A DNA stretch of 64,000 nucleotides from Phycisphaerae bacterium. GTDB taxonomy: Bacteria; Planctomycetota; Phycisphaerae; UBA1845. Made by a program: the position numbers and the translations under genes. Position 1 is the stretch's first letter; every line of letters begins with the position of its first letter. The notes under the pieces were generated by a model. The model was given only the letters and a program-made list of their open reading frames with translations. It did not search any database and had not been told where the DNA came from. Where the stretch lies: NCBI GenBank assembly GCA_029260115.1, contig JAJDDW010000040.1, positions 1-64,000 of the forward strand, written 5' to 3'. This document shows, in pieces, positions 9,512 to 19,700 of this stretch.

Positions 9512-10390
9512 ATGAAGGAACTGGCATATCTTGACGGCGTATTCGGACCAATCAGCGAGGCAAAAGTATCTATCGAAGATCGAGGGTTTCAATTCGGCGA
9601 CTCACTCTATGAAGTCATCGCCGTCTATAACGGGCAACCTTTTTTATTACATGAACACATTCAACGTATGCGCACTGGCGCGGGCGCCATCAGCTTAGCT
9701 TACGACTTCGACAATAACCCACTCGAACCGATCATTCAGGAAGGCATAACGCGCAGCCAAATTAACGACGCGTATGTATATATTCAGATTACCAGAGGTG
9801 TCGCCCCACGCGCGCACGGCATACCACAGGACTTGGTGCCGACTGTCGTCATGACTTTCAAACCGCTTCCGCCAGTCCCCGCCGATCGACGCGCGCAGGG
9901 ATTACGCATGATTACCTTACGCGACGACCGATGGGCGAATTGCTACATCAAAGCCACTACCCTATTGCCAAACATACTAGCCAAAAGCGAAGCGACCCGA
10001 CGAGGCTACGACGATGCCGTTTTCGTCGCATCCGACGGGAGCGTCCGCGAATGCACCTCCGCCAATATCTATACCGTCAACGACGGGAGCATCGTCTTCC
10101 CACCGCGAACACACTCCGTGCTACACGGCATTACGCAAGGCTTTTTGATGTTATGCGCAGCCGACGCCGGCATCGGCATCAAGGAAGCGCGTATCGACGT
10201 TGCGGCCTTGCAGACATCCGACGAAGTTTTTATGTCTAACACCATGGTGGAAGTACTAGGCGTCACCTGCATTGACGATAAAACCATAGGCCAGGGAAAA
10301 CCAGGACCAGTTACCAAAAAGCTTTATGAGGCCTTTTGCAGCCGTGCACGCGGTGTAGCCGTATCAGAACCGTCTGCCACAACACCATAG
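9512..10390 (+). CDS. Class IV PLP aminotransferase (D-amino acid or branched-chain type)
   Basis: A 292-residue fold-type IV PLP enzyme. It begins LDGVFGPISEAKVSIEDRGFQ, as in D-alanine and branched-chain aminotransferases. The PLP lysine is in YIKATTLLPNILAK, with the usual following Glu-Ala, and the phosphate-binding region is SVRECTSANIYTV. The YIK-TTLLPN line and overall length favour the D-amino acid aminotransferase branch, which supplies D-Glu or D-Ala for peptidoglycan, but branched-chain or aminodeoxychorismate lyase activity cannot be excluded. A strong ribosome site, AAAGGAGG, sits just before the ATG. It probably shares a transcript with the rhomboid gene upstream. Confidence 0.85.
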   Translation: MKELAYLDGVFGPISEAKVSIEDRGFQFGDSLYEVIAVYNGQPFLLHEHIQRMRTGAGAISLAYDFDNNPLEPIIQEGITRSQINDAYVYIQITRGVAPRAHGIPQDLVPTVVMTFKPLPPVPADRRAQGLRMITLRDDRWANCYIKATTLLPNILAKSEATRRGYDDAVFVASDGSVRECTSANIYTVNDGSIVFPPRTHSVLHGITQGFLMLCAADAGIGIKEARIDVAALQTSDEVFMSNTMVEVLGVTCIDDKTIGQGKPGPVTKKLYEAFCSRARGVAVSEPSATTP

Positions 10391-10598
10391 CGGGTGTCCC
10401 ATTCTTCGAGTACACCCAAGGGGGGGCGGGACCGGAATCGAGACAACTAAGATTGTCTGGCACGGAGATTGCAGCACCAAATACAGGGCGTTGTACGTAA
10501 GGCCCGCTCGGGGTACGATCTGATTTCGGTCACGGGATGAGTATCTGGTTATTTTGGGCCTCTGGGCCTACGATCTATTTCGCAGTAGAGGAAGTAAA

Positions 10599-11270
10599 AT
10601 GACACACAAAACTATCGGTTTTGCAACGGTTACATTCGCTTGTTTCATACTTATCGCTTGGCTATCAGCCACAACGGACACCGCCGTGGCTGAGACTGCC
10701 AGCGTAAGTATGGCCCCATTGGTCGCTGGTGACGATGACGGCGGCACTGGCTATTCCTATGTGGGGGCCAACAAATGTAAGATGTGCCACATCAAACAAC
10801 ACAAAAGCTGGAACACCACAAAAATGGCCAACGCCATGGACACCCTCAAGCCAGGCACAGCCGCTGAGAGCAAAACCAAGCACGGACTTGACCCCAACAA
10901 GGACTATACGACTGATGCCGCATGCTTGAAGTGTCACACAACGGGTTACGGGGCAGACGGCGGATATGCCATACCTGACCCCAATGATAAGAAGGCCGTT
11001 CGCAAAGCTGAGAAACTAGCGGGCGTTGGATGCGAAGCCTGTCACGGCCCCGGTAGCGAATATGTCAACGTACATAAAGACATCTTCAAGTCTAAGCGAA
11101 AGTACAAAGTTGAAGAAATGTACGCTGCGGGAATGAAGAAAATTGACGCGACAAGCTGCACGAGCTGCCACAACGACCAAGGTCCAACTTTCTCCGGTGA
11201 GTTTGATTACAACAAGCAAAAAGAAGTGGGTATCCACGAGCGCATTCCGCTCACACAACGCGAAGACTAA
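10599..11270 (+). CDS. Secreted tetraheme cytochrome c (cytochrome c554-like)
   Basis: A 223-residue exported protein. A signal peptide (IGFATVTFACFILIAWLSAT) is followed by four CXXCH heme-binding motifs: CKMCH, CLKCH, CEACH and CTSCH. The spacing and the line VGCEACHGPGSEYVNVH are typical of the cytochrome c554 family found in multiheme electron carriers. Expected in the periplasm as an electron-transfer protein. The partner oxidoreductase is not in the window. The ATG at 10599 has GAGGAAG five bases upstream, so I prefer it over the frame start at 10554. It is monocistronic and ends at a strong hairpin. Confidence 0.85.
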   Translation: MTHKTIGFATVTFACFILIAWLSATTDTAVAETASVSMAPLVAGDDDGGTGYSYVGANKCKMCHIKQHKSWNTTKMANAMDTLKPGTAAESKTKHGLDPNKDYTTDAACLKCHTTGYGADGGYAIPDPNDKKAVRKAEKLAGVGCEACHGPGSEYVNVHKDIFKSKRKYKVEEMYAAGMKKIDATSCTSCHNDQGPTFSGEFDYNKQKEVGIHERIPLTQRED

Positions 11271-11295
11271 AACGTGCCATCAAACTGCTAAGTAT

Positions 11296-11340
11296 GCATG
11301 CGGCTTAATGTAAACATCATTGAGCCGCATGCTTTATTTT
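11296..11340 (+). terminator. Rho-independent terminator of the cytochrome gene
   Basis: A 15-bp stem, GCATGCGGCTTAATG at 11296-11310 and CATTGAGCCGCATGC at 11318-11332, pairs fully if one G-T is allowed. The loop is 7 bases and TTTATTTT follows. It lies 25 bases after the cytochrome stop. The convergent minus-strand cluster ends 130 bases beyond, but the T-run serves only the plus strand. Confidence 0.85.
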
Positions 11341-11359
11341 GCGCTGTCCCGCAAACAAC

Positions 11360-11384
11360 GAGCCGCACGCTTCAGCTAGCACGG
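11360..11384. repeat. Interspersed GAGCCGC-N2-GCTTCAGC repeat, copy 2
   Basis: A 25-base sequence matching copy 1 (2533-2557) at 22 positions, located between the cytochrome terminator and the end of the secretion cluster. The upstream arm of the terminator, GAGCCGCATGCT at 11322-11333, shares the same core. Confidence 0.55.
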
Positions 11385-11463
11385 TCTTGCGAACGTCGTA
11401 ACTGTTTCAATGAATGATAACATCACGCCCGGGCGATAGTTGGTCTCTTCTGCCGAAAATCAC

Positions 11464-12057
11464 TCAAGAAGAGTATCGGGGAACACGAAAGCGTTTCGCC
11501 CCCGAACGCACCTTGTGGCCAGTGGTGTCTTCATGCCATGTAACGATTTCGATTTCTTTACCCGCTAAGCTCTTATTGGCCCAGCGAAGCCAAATGTGAT
11601 ATCCCATACCGAGAAAGTTTGATCGAATTGTCTGAAAAGTGTTGGTTGGATAACGCCAATCGCTGACTAATTCTCGGGCCACGACACCATCCCTTTTGCG
11701 CTCAACGAGGTACATCTCGATATAAAATTCGCCGTCTCGTAATACAGTTTTACCAATGCGTTGTGTGCTCGCTGGCTCAAGGAATACGCGGAACTGAATA
11801 CCTTCCGGGTCACGGTCGCCGGCTTTGTCCGTACTGATCCAGGGCTTTTGATCATATAGACATCGAATATGTCTAATTCTAACGCCCGGTTTATTCTGGC
11901 TGTTCTTCGCTAGCTTTGTCGGCGTCCGCTTAGGGTTCCTTGATGATCCGGCAGGCGAATAGGAAGCATCGCGATTGCCAGAGGTGTGACAACCGCATGT
12001 CGCAACAACAACCATTAGCCCCAGCACCAAGACTGCTTTTCGTTCCAATTTTATCAT
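11464..12057 (-). CDS. Small lipoprotein at the end of the secretion cluster
   Basis: A 197-residue protein with an N-terminal hydrophobic export segment (KAVLVLGLMVVVATCGC) ending in cysteines that could be lipidated. The mature part starts with a Ser/Pro/Lys-rich linker and continues as a compact beta-rich domain without recognisable family motifs. The ATG at 12057 is 10 bases after the secretin stop, so it is the last gene of the cluster. Position right after a secretin suggests a pilotin-like or outer-membrane accessory role. That is an inference from context only. Confidence 0.7.
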   Translation of the reverse strand: MIKLERKAVLVLGLMVVVATCGCHTSGNRDASYSPAGSSRNPKRTPTKLAKNSQNKPGVRIRHIRCLYDQKPWISTDKAGDRDPEGIQFRVFLEPASTQRIGKTVLRDGEFYIEMYLVERKRDGVVARELVSDWRYPTNTFQTIRSNFLGMGYHIWLRWANKSLAGKEIEIVTWHEDTTGHKVRSGAKRFRVPRYSS

Positions 12058-12067
12058 TACAAAGTGC

Positions 12068-15000
12068 CTATTGATAGCTGCCACGAACCAGTTCTTGCCC
12101 CTGCGGCAGTTTCGGGCCATATACCGCGTGCGTGGCTTCGGTCGCTGGCACAGGTCTTGAAATGATCGGGCCGTAGGTTTTCGTCTTTGGTCCGTATTGT
12201 TTCAATTCTTTCTGTTTTTTCGGTGCTGGTTTTTCCGGTTTGCCCCTCACAGAGCCATCCTCTGATTCTGGCCCCATCGCAGACTCTTCCGGCAAGATAC
12301 GCAGGCTCTTCATGAACGGACTCTGCTTTAGCCAATCTGGCAGGTCTACGTTGTCGCGTTCTTCAATAGACATCTTATGCAAGTCTTCGTCGGTACGAAG
12401 AATATCGACCGTCATCACAACGACCAATTCAGTCTTGGACTCGCTCGTGCTGATCGATCGAAACAATGCGCCGATATATGGCAAGTCGCCCAAGATCGGT
12501 ACTTTGTTCACACCTTCCGAAACGCGCTTTTGGATAAGTCCGCCGATGATGACTGTCTCACCATCTCGAACTGTCACATTTGTCACGACTTCTCGCGTCT
12601 GGAAAATTGGTGAAGCGACACCTTCCGTAAGCTGGATATTTTCGCCAATGTTTGAAATTTCTTGCGTGACCGCAATCGTCACATATCCATCCGGACTAAT
12701 CTGCGGAGTCGCGGTCAATACAATACCCACATCTTCTCGACCAATCGTCGACTGAGTCTGCCCCGTATCATTAAGCCGCGACGATTCAACGATCGGTACT
12801 TCGTCTGCTATGGTAATACTGCCTTCCTCGCCATTACGCACAAGAAGCGTAGGACGTGACAATACCTCAAGCCGACTTTCCTGCTGGATCGCGTGAAACA
12901 AGAAACTGAAATCTTCGCCGGTGACCGTAAAGTTAAAACCGCCAAGCCCCAAACCGGCAGCGCCAAGATCAGTCCCAGTCACAAAGTCAAAATCGGAGCC
13001 TTGAATAATACCATTAGGCCCGACCACTGCGTTTTCTGAAAAATGTAAATCCTGACCGGCAATTTCCATACCTAGTTCAAAATCATCCGTTTGCGTTATC
13101 TCTCCGATCACTACCGAAATCATCACTTGAGGCTCTGGTCGATCCAACTGCTTAATCATCCCCATAGTTTGCGCGTAAGCACCCCGACTCGTGCCGATGA
13201 TCAAATGGCTGCTGCCACCCTCTTCACCGCCAATAGCTTCGATAGAGACTTGACGTTCCATACGACGGCGCTGGGCCTCTTCATCGTCCAGATCACCTAA
13301 CACATCTTCCTCTTGTTGGTTAAAGTTGCGATAAGCCTCCGCGATCTGTTGGGCTTCACGATAATCCGTCTGCAACACTTCTACTACACGATCATCAGCT
13401 TCCTGAGCATCAAGATATTGCACCAGCCTCTCGACCATCCGCAAATCAACTTCCGCACCAGCGGCGATTAACGTGTTCGTGCGCGCATCAGCTGTGAAGC
13501 GAAGGTCTTGACCCACGCTCGCTATCTCAAATTCGCCCAAATCGCCAAAACTTAGCGGTGCTGTAGGTCCATCACCGCCACCACCCGAATCCGTTTGGAA
13601 CAATTCTTCCATACGATCAACCATCGTCTGCGCATCGGCGTTGACCAACTGAAACAATCGAAGCTGAGAGCGAATCGGATGCACCTGATCGAAATCGAGT
13701 ATCATCGACTCTAACATGTCCATGCTCGCTGCCGGGGCCATGACCATTAACGAGTTCGTGCGCGGGTCAGGCTGAATACGAATGTCCTGGCGAAGCAGCT
13801 TGCGCGTCTTGAACGACCCGTCCGCTTGCTTCTCGTCAAACGTGATGATAACCGCTTCCTCACCCTCTTCACCACCTTCTGCACCAATCAGCGTTTGCTC
13901 TAGCACTTCCGCAAAATCCCCCGCTAGGGCTTGACGCAACTGAATGACCTTCACTTTCATCTCTCTTGCGGGGGCAGCCGTATCCAGTCGCGTAATAATG
14001 TTGGCAATATTTTCCATTTCTGAGCGAGACGCCCAGACAATAAGTGCATTGATACGCTCATCTGTTTCTATCGCAATCACATCCGCGCGACCTTGCGAAT
14101 CGCCCCCTTGAGATTGAAACAAGCTCTCTAGTTTTTCCGCAACCGGCCCGACCTTGGCCATCTTCAGCGGGAAAATCTGAAACTGCTTCGCCAGCGTCGA
14201 AGGCTGATCAAGCTTGCCCAACAATTCAACAATAATCTCATGATCGTCACGCGACGCACTACCCACCAAACTGTTTGAAGATTCGTCAGCCAATAACACC
14301 ACTGGCGTACTCGTTATATCCTGACCTTCTCCTCGCGAATCAAACAACTCTTGCATACGCTGGGCCAACTTAATAGCACTACTATGCTGCAACGGATATA
14401 CCCGAATCGCTGCGGCATTAGGCCCGCCTTTAACATCTAGCCGAGGAATAATCTCAGCCGCTCGCTCCAAAGCATCTCGCGTACCCGCCAACAACAACGC
14501 ATTACTTCGAGGGTCTGGAATAATCGTCGGCGACTGAAACGACTCCGACGCGCTCTCCATACCATCGAACAGTTTTTCCAACATATCCGCCAGCACAGTC
14601 GTGTCTGCGAAAGTGAGTTTGAAAATTTGCGTGTCTTCAATCAAAGGCTGAATGCCAAGCCGCTTAATTAATCGATTGATTTCATCAAAATCCTCTACGC
14701 TCGATGCGACAACCAAGGAGTTACTTCGCTCATCTGCGACCAGGATCGGCGTATCCTCTAACAATTCCTCTACCTGTCGCAGCGCGGCTTTGCGCTGCCA
14801 AAGTTCGTCAATCTTCTCTTTCATATCCGCCGCCGACAATCGGCCACACTTAACGATACGAATCTGATCGAACAACTTCGCGGGTTTAGTATCTAGCTGG
14901 CGGGCAATAACTTCAATCTCAGCAAAGTTTTCTTCCGACGCTGAAACGATCAGCGAGTTACTTCGAATATCAACCGTAAGAAAAAGCGTCTCCCTAGCCA

Positions 15001-16606
15001 GAACCACGTTTCCGGCTTCGGTCGTTTGCGCCGCTTCGAGTCGCTGGGTAAATAAATCCTTGATTATGTCACCAACGCGAATCGCATCCGTATACTCAAG
15101 TTGAACAAATCGCATGGGGAATTTAAGTGCCGTAGCTGGTTGATCCAATTGACCAATCACAGTCTCAGCCAACTGCAATTGCTCGGGCCGCCCTGATACG
15201 ATCAACGTATTCGTGCGCGCATCAGAGCCAATGCCGACGTTATAAGATAACGCCTTACCCTTATCACCCTGCGGCACAGAATTGTCACCGCTACCATCGG
15301 GATCTTCCGGTAGTGTCTTGCCATCATCAAACATGCTTCGCAGCACATCCTGCACCGAATCAGCATCCGCAAAACGAAGCGGAAAAAGACGAACATCAAC
15401 GGCTTCGCTAATCGCAACACCATCCAACATGCGAATGAGTTCGCTCATAGGCCCGACGTTTTCTTCCACCGTCGCAATAATCAAACTGTTGGTCCCGGCA
15501 TGCGCAATGATGCGCATCGGCTTACCCAGATCAATTGGCGACATATCCAAAATAGTGCCGTCAGGAAGCGCTTTGCTAATGCTCAACCGGAAAATCACCT
15601 CAGCCGCGTCATCTTGCCCTTGTTGCGAAGCCAGCAGTTCCGTAATCACCGTGGACATCTCGTCAGGCTTGGAATGCAGCAGCGGGAACACGGTAAGTTT
15701 CACCTCACCCCAGCCCTTGGCAGGCTCTACATCAATGGTATTTATAAAAGTTTGGATCGTCGCACGATCCGACTCTGGCGCGATGACGAGAATGGTATTG
15801 TTCGCATTATTGGGAATGATCTGAATCTCACCCTTAGGCCCCTGCGCTCCAGTCTTTTCCTTGAGCTTACCAATAATATCACGAAGTTCATCAGCCACTT
15901 CACTGGCCTGGCGATTCTTAATCTCAAACACCAACTGCTCATGCTTACCCAGCGAGTCTTCGACTTCGTCAACCTGCTTAATGGTCGCCACGGCAAATTC
16001 AATATGTCGAGGCAAAGCGGATACTAGAATAATGTTCGACGACAAAGCCGTAACCGATACCTCATGCTCAGATCGAATGTTGGGGTCGAACAACACCTTA
16101 CGCAGCGCTGGCTCCACCTTCGACGCGATATCGTTGGCGTCTTTATTGGTCACCGTCAGCACCCGAAGCTCAGGCTCTTCCGCAGCACCTTCTAACACCT
16201 GAATTAACGCATCCACCAAATCGAGATCCGATTGGTTACCTTTTAAAATCAATTGCGTACCCACCACTTCATAATCCAGGTCGGCCCCGGATAGCGTGAT
16301 GTTAGACGTATCGATTCGACCACCCGGGTTCCGCTTCTCAACCTCTGGCTGAGCAGCGGGCCGACCCTTTGTCAGTGGTGTAACTTTTTTAGGCTCTTGC
16401 GCGTGTGACGCTGCGCTAAACAGTGAACTCACAGTAAGCGCGCACATCATCAGCAGTCCACGACTGATGCCTACGCGCAAACCAATGTTGAGTACCCGAC
16501 GCTTATGACAGCTAGCCCAAACCTCACGCATCAAATTATCGCGCCCGGATATACAACTACACCGCGTATGCAACCTCATCATAATCGTTGCCCTTACTGT
16601 TATCAC
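12068..16606 (-). CDS. gspD: Type II secretion secretin GspD/PilQ-like, with about 12 N-type modules
   Basis: A 1512-residue outer-membrane secretin. A long basic leader with a hydrophobic core (GLLMMCALTVSSLFSAASHA) precedes about twelve secretin_N-type modules of roughly 80-110 residues, each ending in lines such as DARTNTLIVSGRP or DERSNSLVVASS. The C-terminal secretin barrel (about residues 1150-1400) carries VPIVESSRLNDTGQ, QTREVVTNVTVRDGETVIIG and the signature VPILGDLPYIGALFRS. A basic Pro/Lys-rich tail follows. Ordinary GspD is about 650-700 residues with N0-N3, so this protein has three times the usual periplasmic part. The GTG at 16606 has GGAGGA close upstream; ATGs 9-10 codons in are alternatives. 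Confidence 0.9.
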   Translation of the reverse strand: MITVRATIMMRLHTRCSCISGRDNLMREVWASCHKRRVLNIGLRVGISRGLLMMCALTVSSLFSAASHAQEPKKVTPLTKGRPAAQPEVEKRNPGGRIDTSNITLSGADLDYEVVGTQLILKGNQSDLDLVDALIQVLEGAAEEPELRVLTVTNKDANDIASKVEPALRKVLFDPNIRSEHEVSVTALSSNIILVSALPRHIEFAVATIKQVDEVEDSLGKHEQLVFEIKNRQASEVADELRDIIGKLKEKTGAQGPKGEIQIIPNNANNTILVIAPESDRATIQTFINTIDVEPAKGWGEVKLTVFPLLHSKPDEMSTVITELLASQQGQDDAAEVIFRLSISKALPDGTILDMSPIDLGKPMRIIAHAGTNSLIIATVEENVGPMSELIRMLDGVAISEAVDVRLFPLRFADADSVQDVLRSMFDDGKTLPEDPDGSGDNSVPQGDKGKALSYNVGIGSDARTNTLIVSGRPEQLQLAETVIGQLDQPATALKFPMRFVQLEYTDAIRVGDIIKDLFTQRLEAAQTTEAGNVVLARETLFLTVDIRSNSLIVSASEENFAEIEVIARQLDTKPAKLFDQIRIVKCGRLSAADMKEKIDELWQRKAALRQVEELLEDTPILVADERSNSLVVASSVEDFDEINRLIKRLGIQPLIEDTQIFKLTFADTTVLADMLEKLFDGMESASESFQSPTIIPDPRSNALLLAGTRDALERAAEIIPRLDVKGGPNAAAIRVYPLQHSSAIKLAQRMQELFDSRGEGQDITSTPVVLLADESSNSLVGSASRDDHEIIVELLGKLDQPSTLAKQFQIFPLKMAKVGPVAEKLESLFQSQGGDSQGRADVIAIETDERINALIVWASRSEMENIANIITRLDTAAPAREMKVKVIQLRQALAGDFAEVLEQTLIGAEGGEEGEEAVIITFDEKQADGSFKTRKLLRQDIRIQPDPRTNSLMVMAPAASMDMLESMILDFDQVHPIRSQLRLFQLVNADAQTMVDRMEELFQTDSGGGGDGPTAPLSFGDLGEFEIASVGQDLRFTADARTNTLIAAGAEVDLRMVERLVQYLDAQEADDRVVEVLQTDYREAQQIAEAYRNFNQQEEDVLGDLDDEEAQRRRMERQVSIEAIGGEEGGSSHLIIGTSRGAYAQTMGMIKQLDRPEPQVMISVVIGEITQTDDFELGMEIAGQDLHFSENAVVGPNGIIQGSDFDFVTGTDLGAAGLGLGGFNFTVTGEDFSFLFHAIQQESRLEVLSRPTLLVRNGEEGSITIADEVPIVESSRLNDTGQTQSTIGREDVGIVLTATPQISPDGYVTIAVTQEISNIGENIQLTEGVASPIFQTREVVTNVTVRDGETVIIGGLIQKRVSEGVNKVPILGDLPYIGALFRSISTSESKTELVVVMTVDILRTDEDLHKMSIEERDNVDLPDWLKQSPFMKSLRILPEESAMGPESEDGSVRGKPEKPAPKKQKELKQYGPKTKTYGPIISRPVPATEATHAVYGPKLPQGQELVRGSYQ

Positions 16607-16706
16607 TGGCGTCCTCCATGACAGCCAGCTAACTTAACGTTCTACTGTTTCACTTCTTCCCTACCATCCACAATTCGCATTCACCCATAAACAACTTCGC
16701 CACCAA

Positions 16707-19700
16707 TTACCGACCACGTGTAGTCTGAGTCTTAGACGATGTTGATCCTGAACTACGTGTACCACTCGACCGCTTATTCGTAGTACCACGACTACCCTTA
16801 CTACCCGTCGTACCGCCCTTGAGCTGATCGATCAGGGCCATCACTTCGTTGGCCGGTGTCGATCCAAGTTGAATAATCTTGATCGTCTCGCCAGTAGGAC
16901 CAAGACGCTCATACGCACTCACCATCTCTTCAATGTCGTTAAAATATGACTGATTACCAGCTACGACCAAGGTGCTGGTTCGCTTATCAGCTTGAATTGA
17001 AACCGTGGCTACTTCGCTACGACCCTTACCCTTGGGGGCTGCCGCTTTAATACCTTCATTTACGCTCGTTTCAAGTAGGTCAGCTAGCTCCTCCACATTA
17101 ATACCCGAAGCCACTTTGATAATCTTAAACGGCGTTACCGACGCGGCCTCTTCCGTATCCAGCTTAGATACAATCGCTTCAATCGCCGCAATATCCGCCG
17201 GCGCCGCTCGGATGATAAGACTGTTCATCAAATCGTTTGATACGATCACCGGCTGAACGCGATCTCGCTTACCGCCACCCTTTTGATCCACAAACATTTC
17301 TTGAAGCTGCGGCAAGATAAAACCAACATCAGCATATTTAAGTTTAATAATCTGCGGGACGACGCCTTTTTCGCTTTCTTCATCCAACTGTTTCACCAAC
17401 TGCTCGATCTGCTCAACACGACCCGCACTACCGCTCACCACCAAACCATTACTCTGCGTCAACACGCTAATACGCGTATCGCCGACAAGCTCGTCCGAGC
17501 CTTTATCGCCAGACTTCTTGAGATATGCCTCCATCGCCAACTGAACTTCAGTCGCATCGGCATATAGCAACGTAAGTACACGCACGACTTCACCCGTACC
17601 CGCCTCCTCCGTGTCTAGCTGCTTCACGATAGCTTGGATGTCAGCAAAATCTTCTGCACTAGACTTCACCAGCACAGCCTTTGACCCACCAAGCGCAGAA
17701 ATCGAAATCGGCGGCGCCTGACTTCCTTGTCGATTAGGCTGAGATTTAATGAAAATATCGTCTATGGTTTTAACCACCGACTCAGCATCAGCATTACTTA
17801 GATGTACAACGTGTACAGACTGCCGACTACTACCCTCGGTATCGAGTTCAGCTATCAACAGTTCGATCCGCGATAAGTTCGCCTGCGAAGCTGTCACAAT
17901 GACGACACGCGCCACGGGTTCAGCCACCGCAATCACCGGCGTCTGCGAACTCTTTCCACCGCCACGGAACAATTGCGAAATCGCTTCCGAGACGATAAAT
18001 GGATCTGCAAAGGCCAGCTTGAAAGTCTTCACCTGATCGATGCGACTCAGTGCCGTTTCTTTATCATCAAGTTGACGAATAAGCGTCTGAACCCACTCAT
18101 GATTGTGCGCATTAGCCGTCACCGCTACCGATTGCGTAGCTGGCTCTTCTACCGCGAGCACCAAATCTTGCAACGAAGTTTTCTTTTTCCCACCGCCCTG
18201 CTCTTTCATGCGAGATCGTTCTTTAATAATCGTCACGACAGAAGCGGGGTTCGCAAACGTTAGACCATATACCTTGGTCGTTACCGCATACTGAGCGGCT
18301 ACATCAGGCTGATCCATATCGGCGATACGAGCCTTGATGTCAGTTACGTTCGCTTGACTTGCCTGCACGACGAGCGTGTTCGTACTCCCATCAGGCGTCA
18401 CGACAACGGTATATTCATGGGGTGAAACAATCTTGCCACCGCTAATTTCCTGCATCGCTTCTTGCCGCTTATCGTAGATCGTAGTGATAAGTTCCGCAGC
18501 TTCTTCTACCCGGATATGCTGCAACGCAATCGTTTCAGTCATTAGCTGGGGCGCAATATTATCTTCCAACGGATCGACAAAATCCTTCTTGATTTGGTCG
18601 ACCTGCTTTTGCGTGCCTCGAACAACCAACACATTCAGCGTAGCGTTCGCCTCCACAATAGGTGGGTCTTCACCCGCAGTTCCCACAGCCCCACTCCACA
18701 AACGCGTAATGTTACTAGCCACCTCTCTCGCATCCGAATTTTTCAGCGCGATCATAAAAAATCCAGGTGGCTGATCCGCGTTTTCGGGCGTGTCTATACG
18801 CTGCAAGGCATGCTCCACGAAACCAAAAATCAATGGCCCGCCTAACACGACAATCGCATTGGCTTGGTCATCGACATCAGCCCCGAACCCGTCAATCTGA
18901 TCACTAGCCGGTAGGCCTTTAACATAATCTCCCATCAACTTGCTTAGCGTCTCATATATACGACGCGCATTCGCATGCTTCAGCCGAAACACCCGAAACT
19001 CCGCTTCAAACTCACGCGGCTTATCCAACAATTTGGCCAGGGACTGAATTTCTAAAAACATTTCGTCGTCAGTCATCACTAACAACTGCTTCGAATTGTC
19101 ATCACCCGTCACCGTAAATGGAGGCAAGGTGCTTCCCGAATCTCGGGCCGATGGCGCGTATGCCATCGTAATAGCCTGCGATACTTCACTCGGTCGCGCA
19201 TGTTCGAGCGTAATCATACGCAACGAAGCCCGCTCCTGTGCTTCTTCCTCTAATTTTTTCACGGTTTCGAGAATTTTTTCGTGTAAATGTTCTGGTGCGC
19301 TATAAAAAACCGTGCGTCCACCTTCTTGACCTATGAATCGCGTCTGGGCAGTACTAGAAGTCTTCGATTCTTTCGCAACTCGCTTCTGACTACCCTGTGT
19401 CAAATTCACACCTTGGAATATTGACGTCAACGTTTCAGCCACCATGGAGGCATCCGCGTGTGCCAGATTGATAACTTCAAAATCAGCTTGGGCAGGTCGG
19501 TCAAACTTAGCCACCAACTCGGCTATTTCCGCATGCTGCTCAGCGGTGCCCTGGACCGAAAGAATCTTCAGCGGCGGGTAACCAATCAACGTGGGAGAAT
19601 TCAAACTACCCGCTGCCGACATCGATATTTCACTATCGTCCATCTGACGACCAGCTGACTTATCCTCTTCGCCTTCCGCATACCGACCACGCAAGTAAGC

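Noticed and set aside
15282-15824. 180-codon plus-strand frame within the secretin gene
   Set aside because: Antisense shadow of conserved N-type modules; codon bias of the real gene creates long open frames on the other strand across 12-25 kb.
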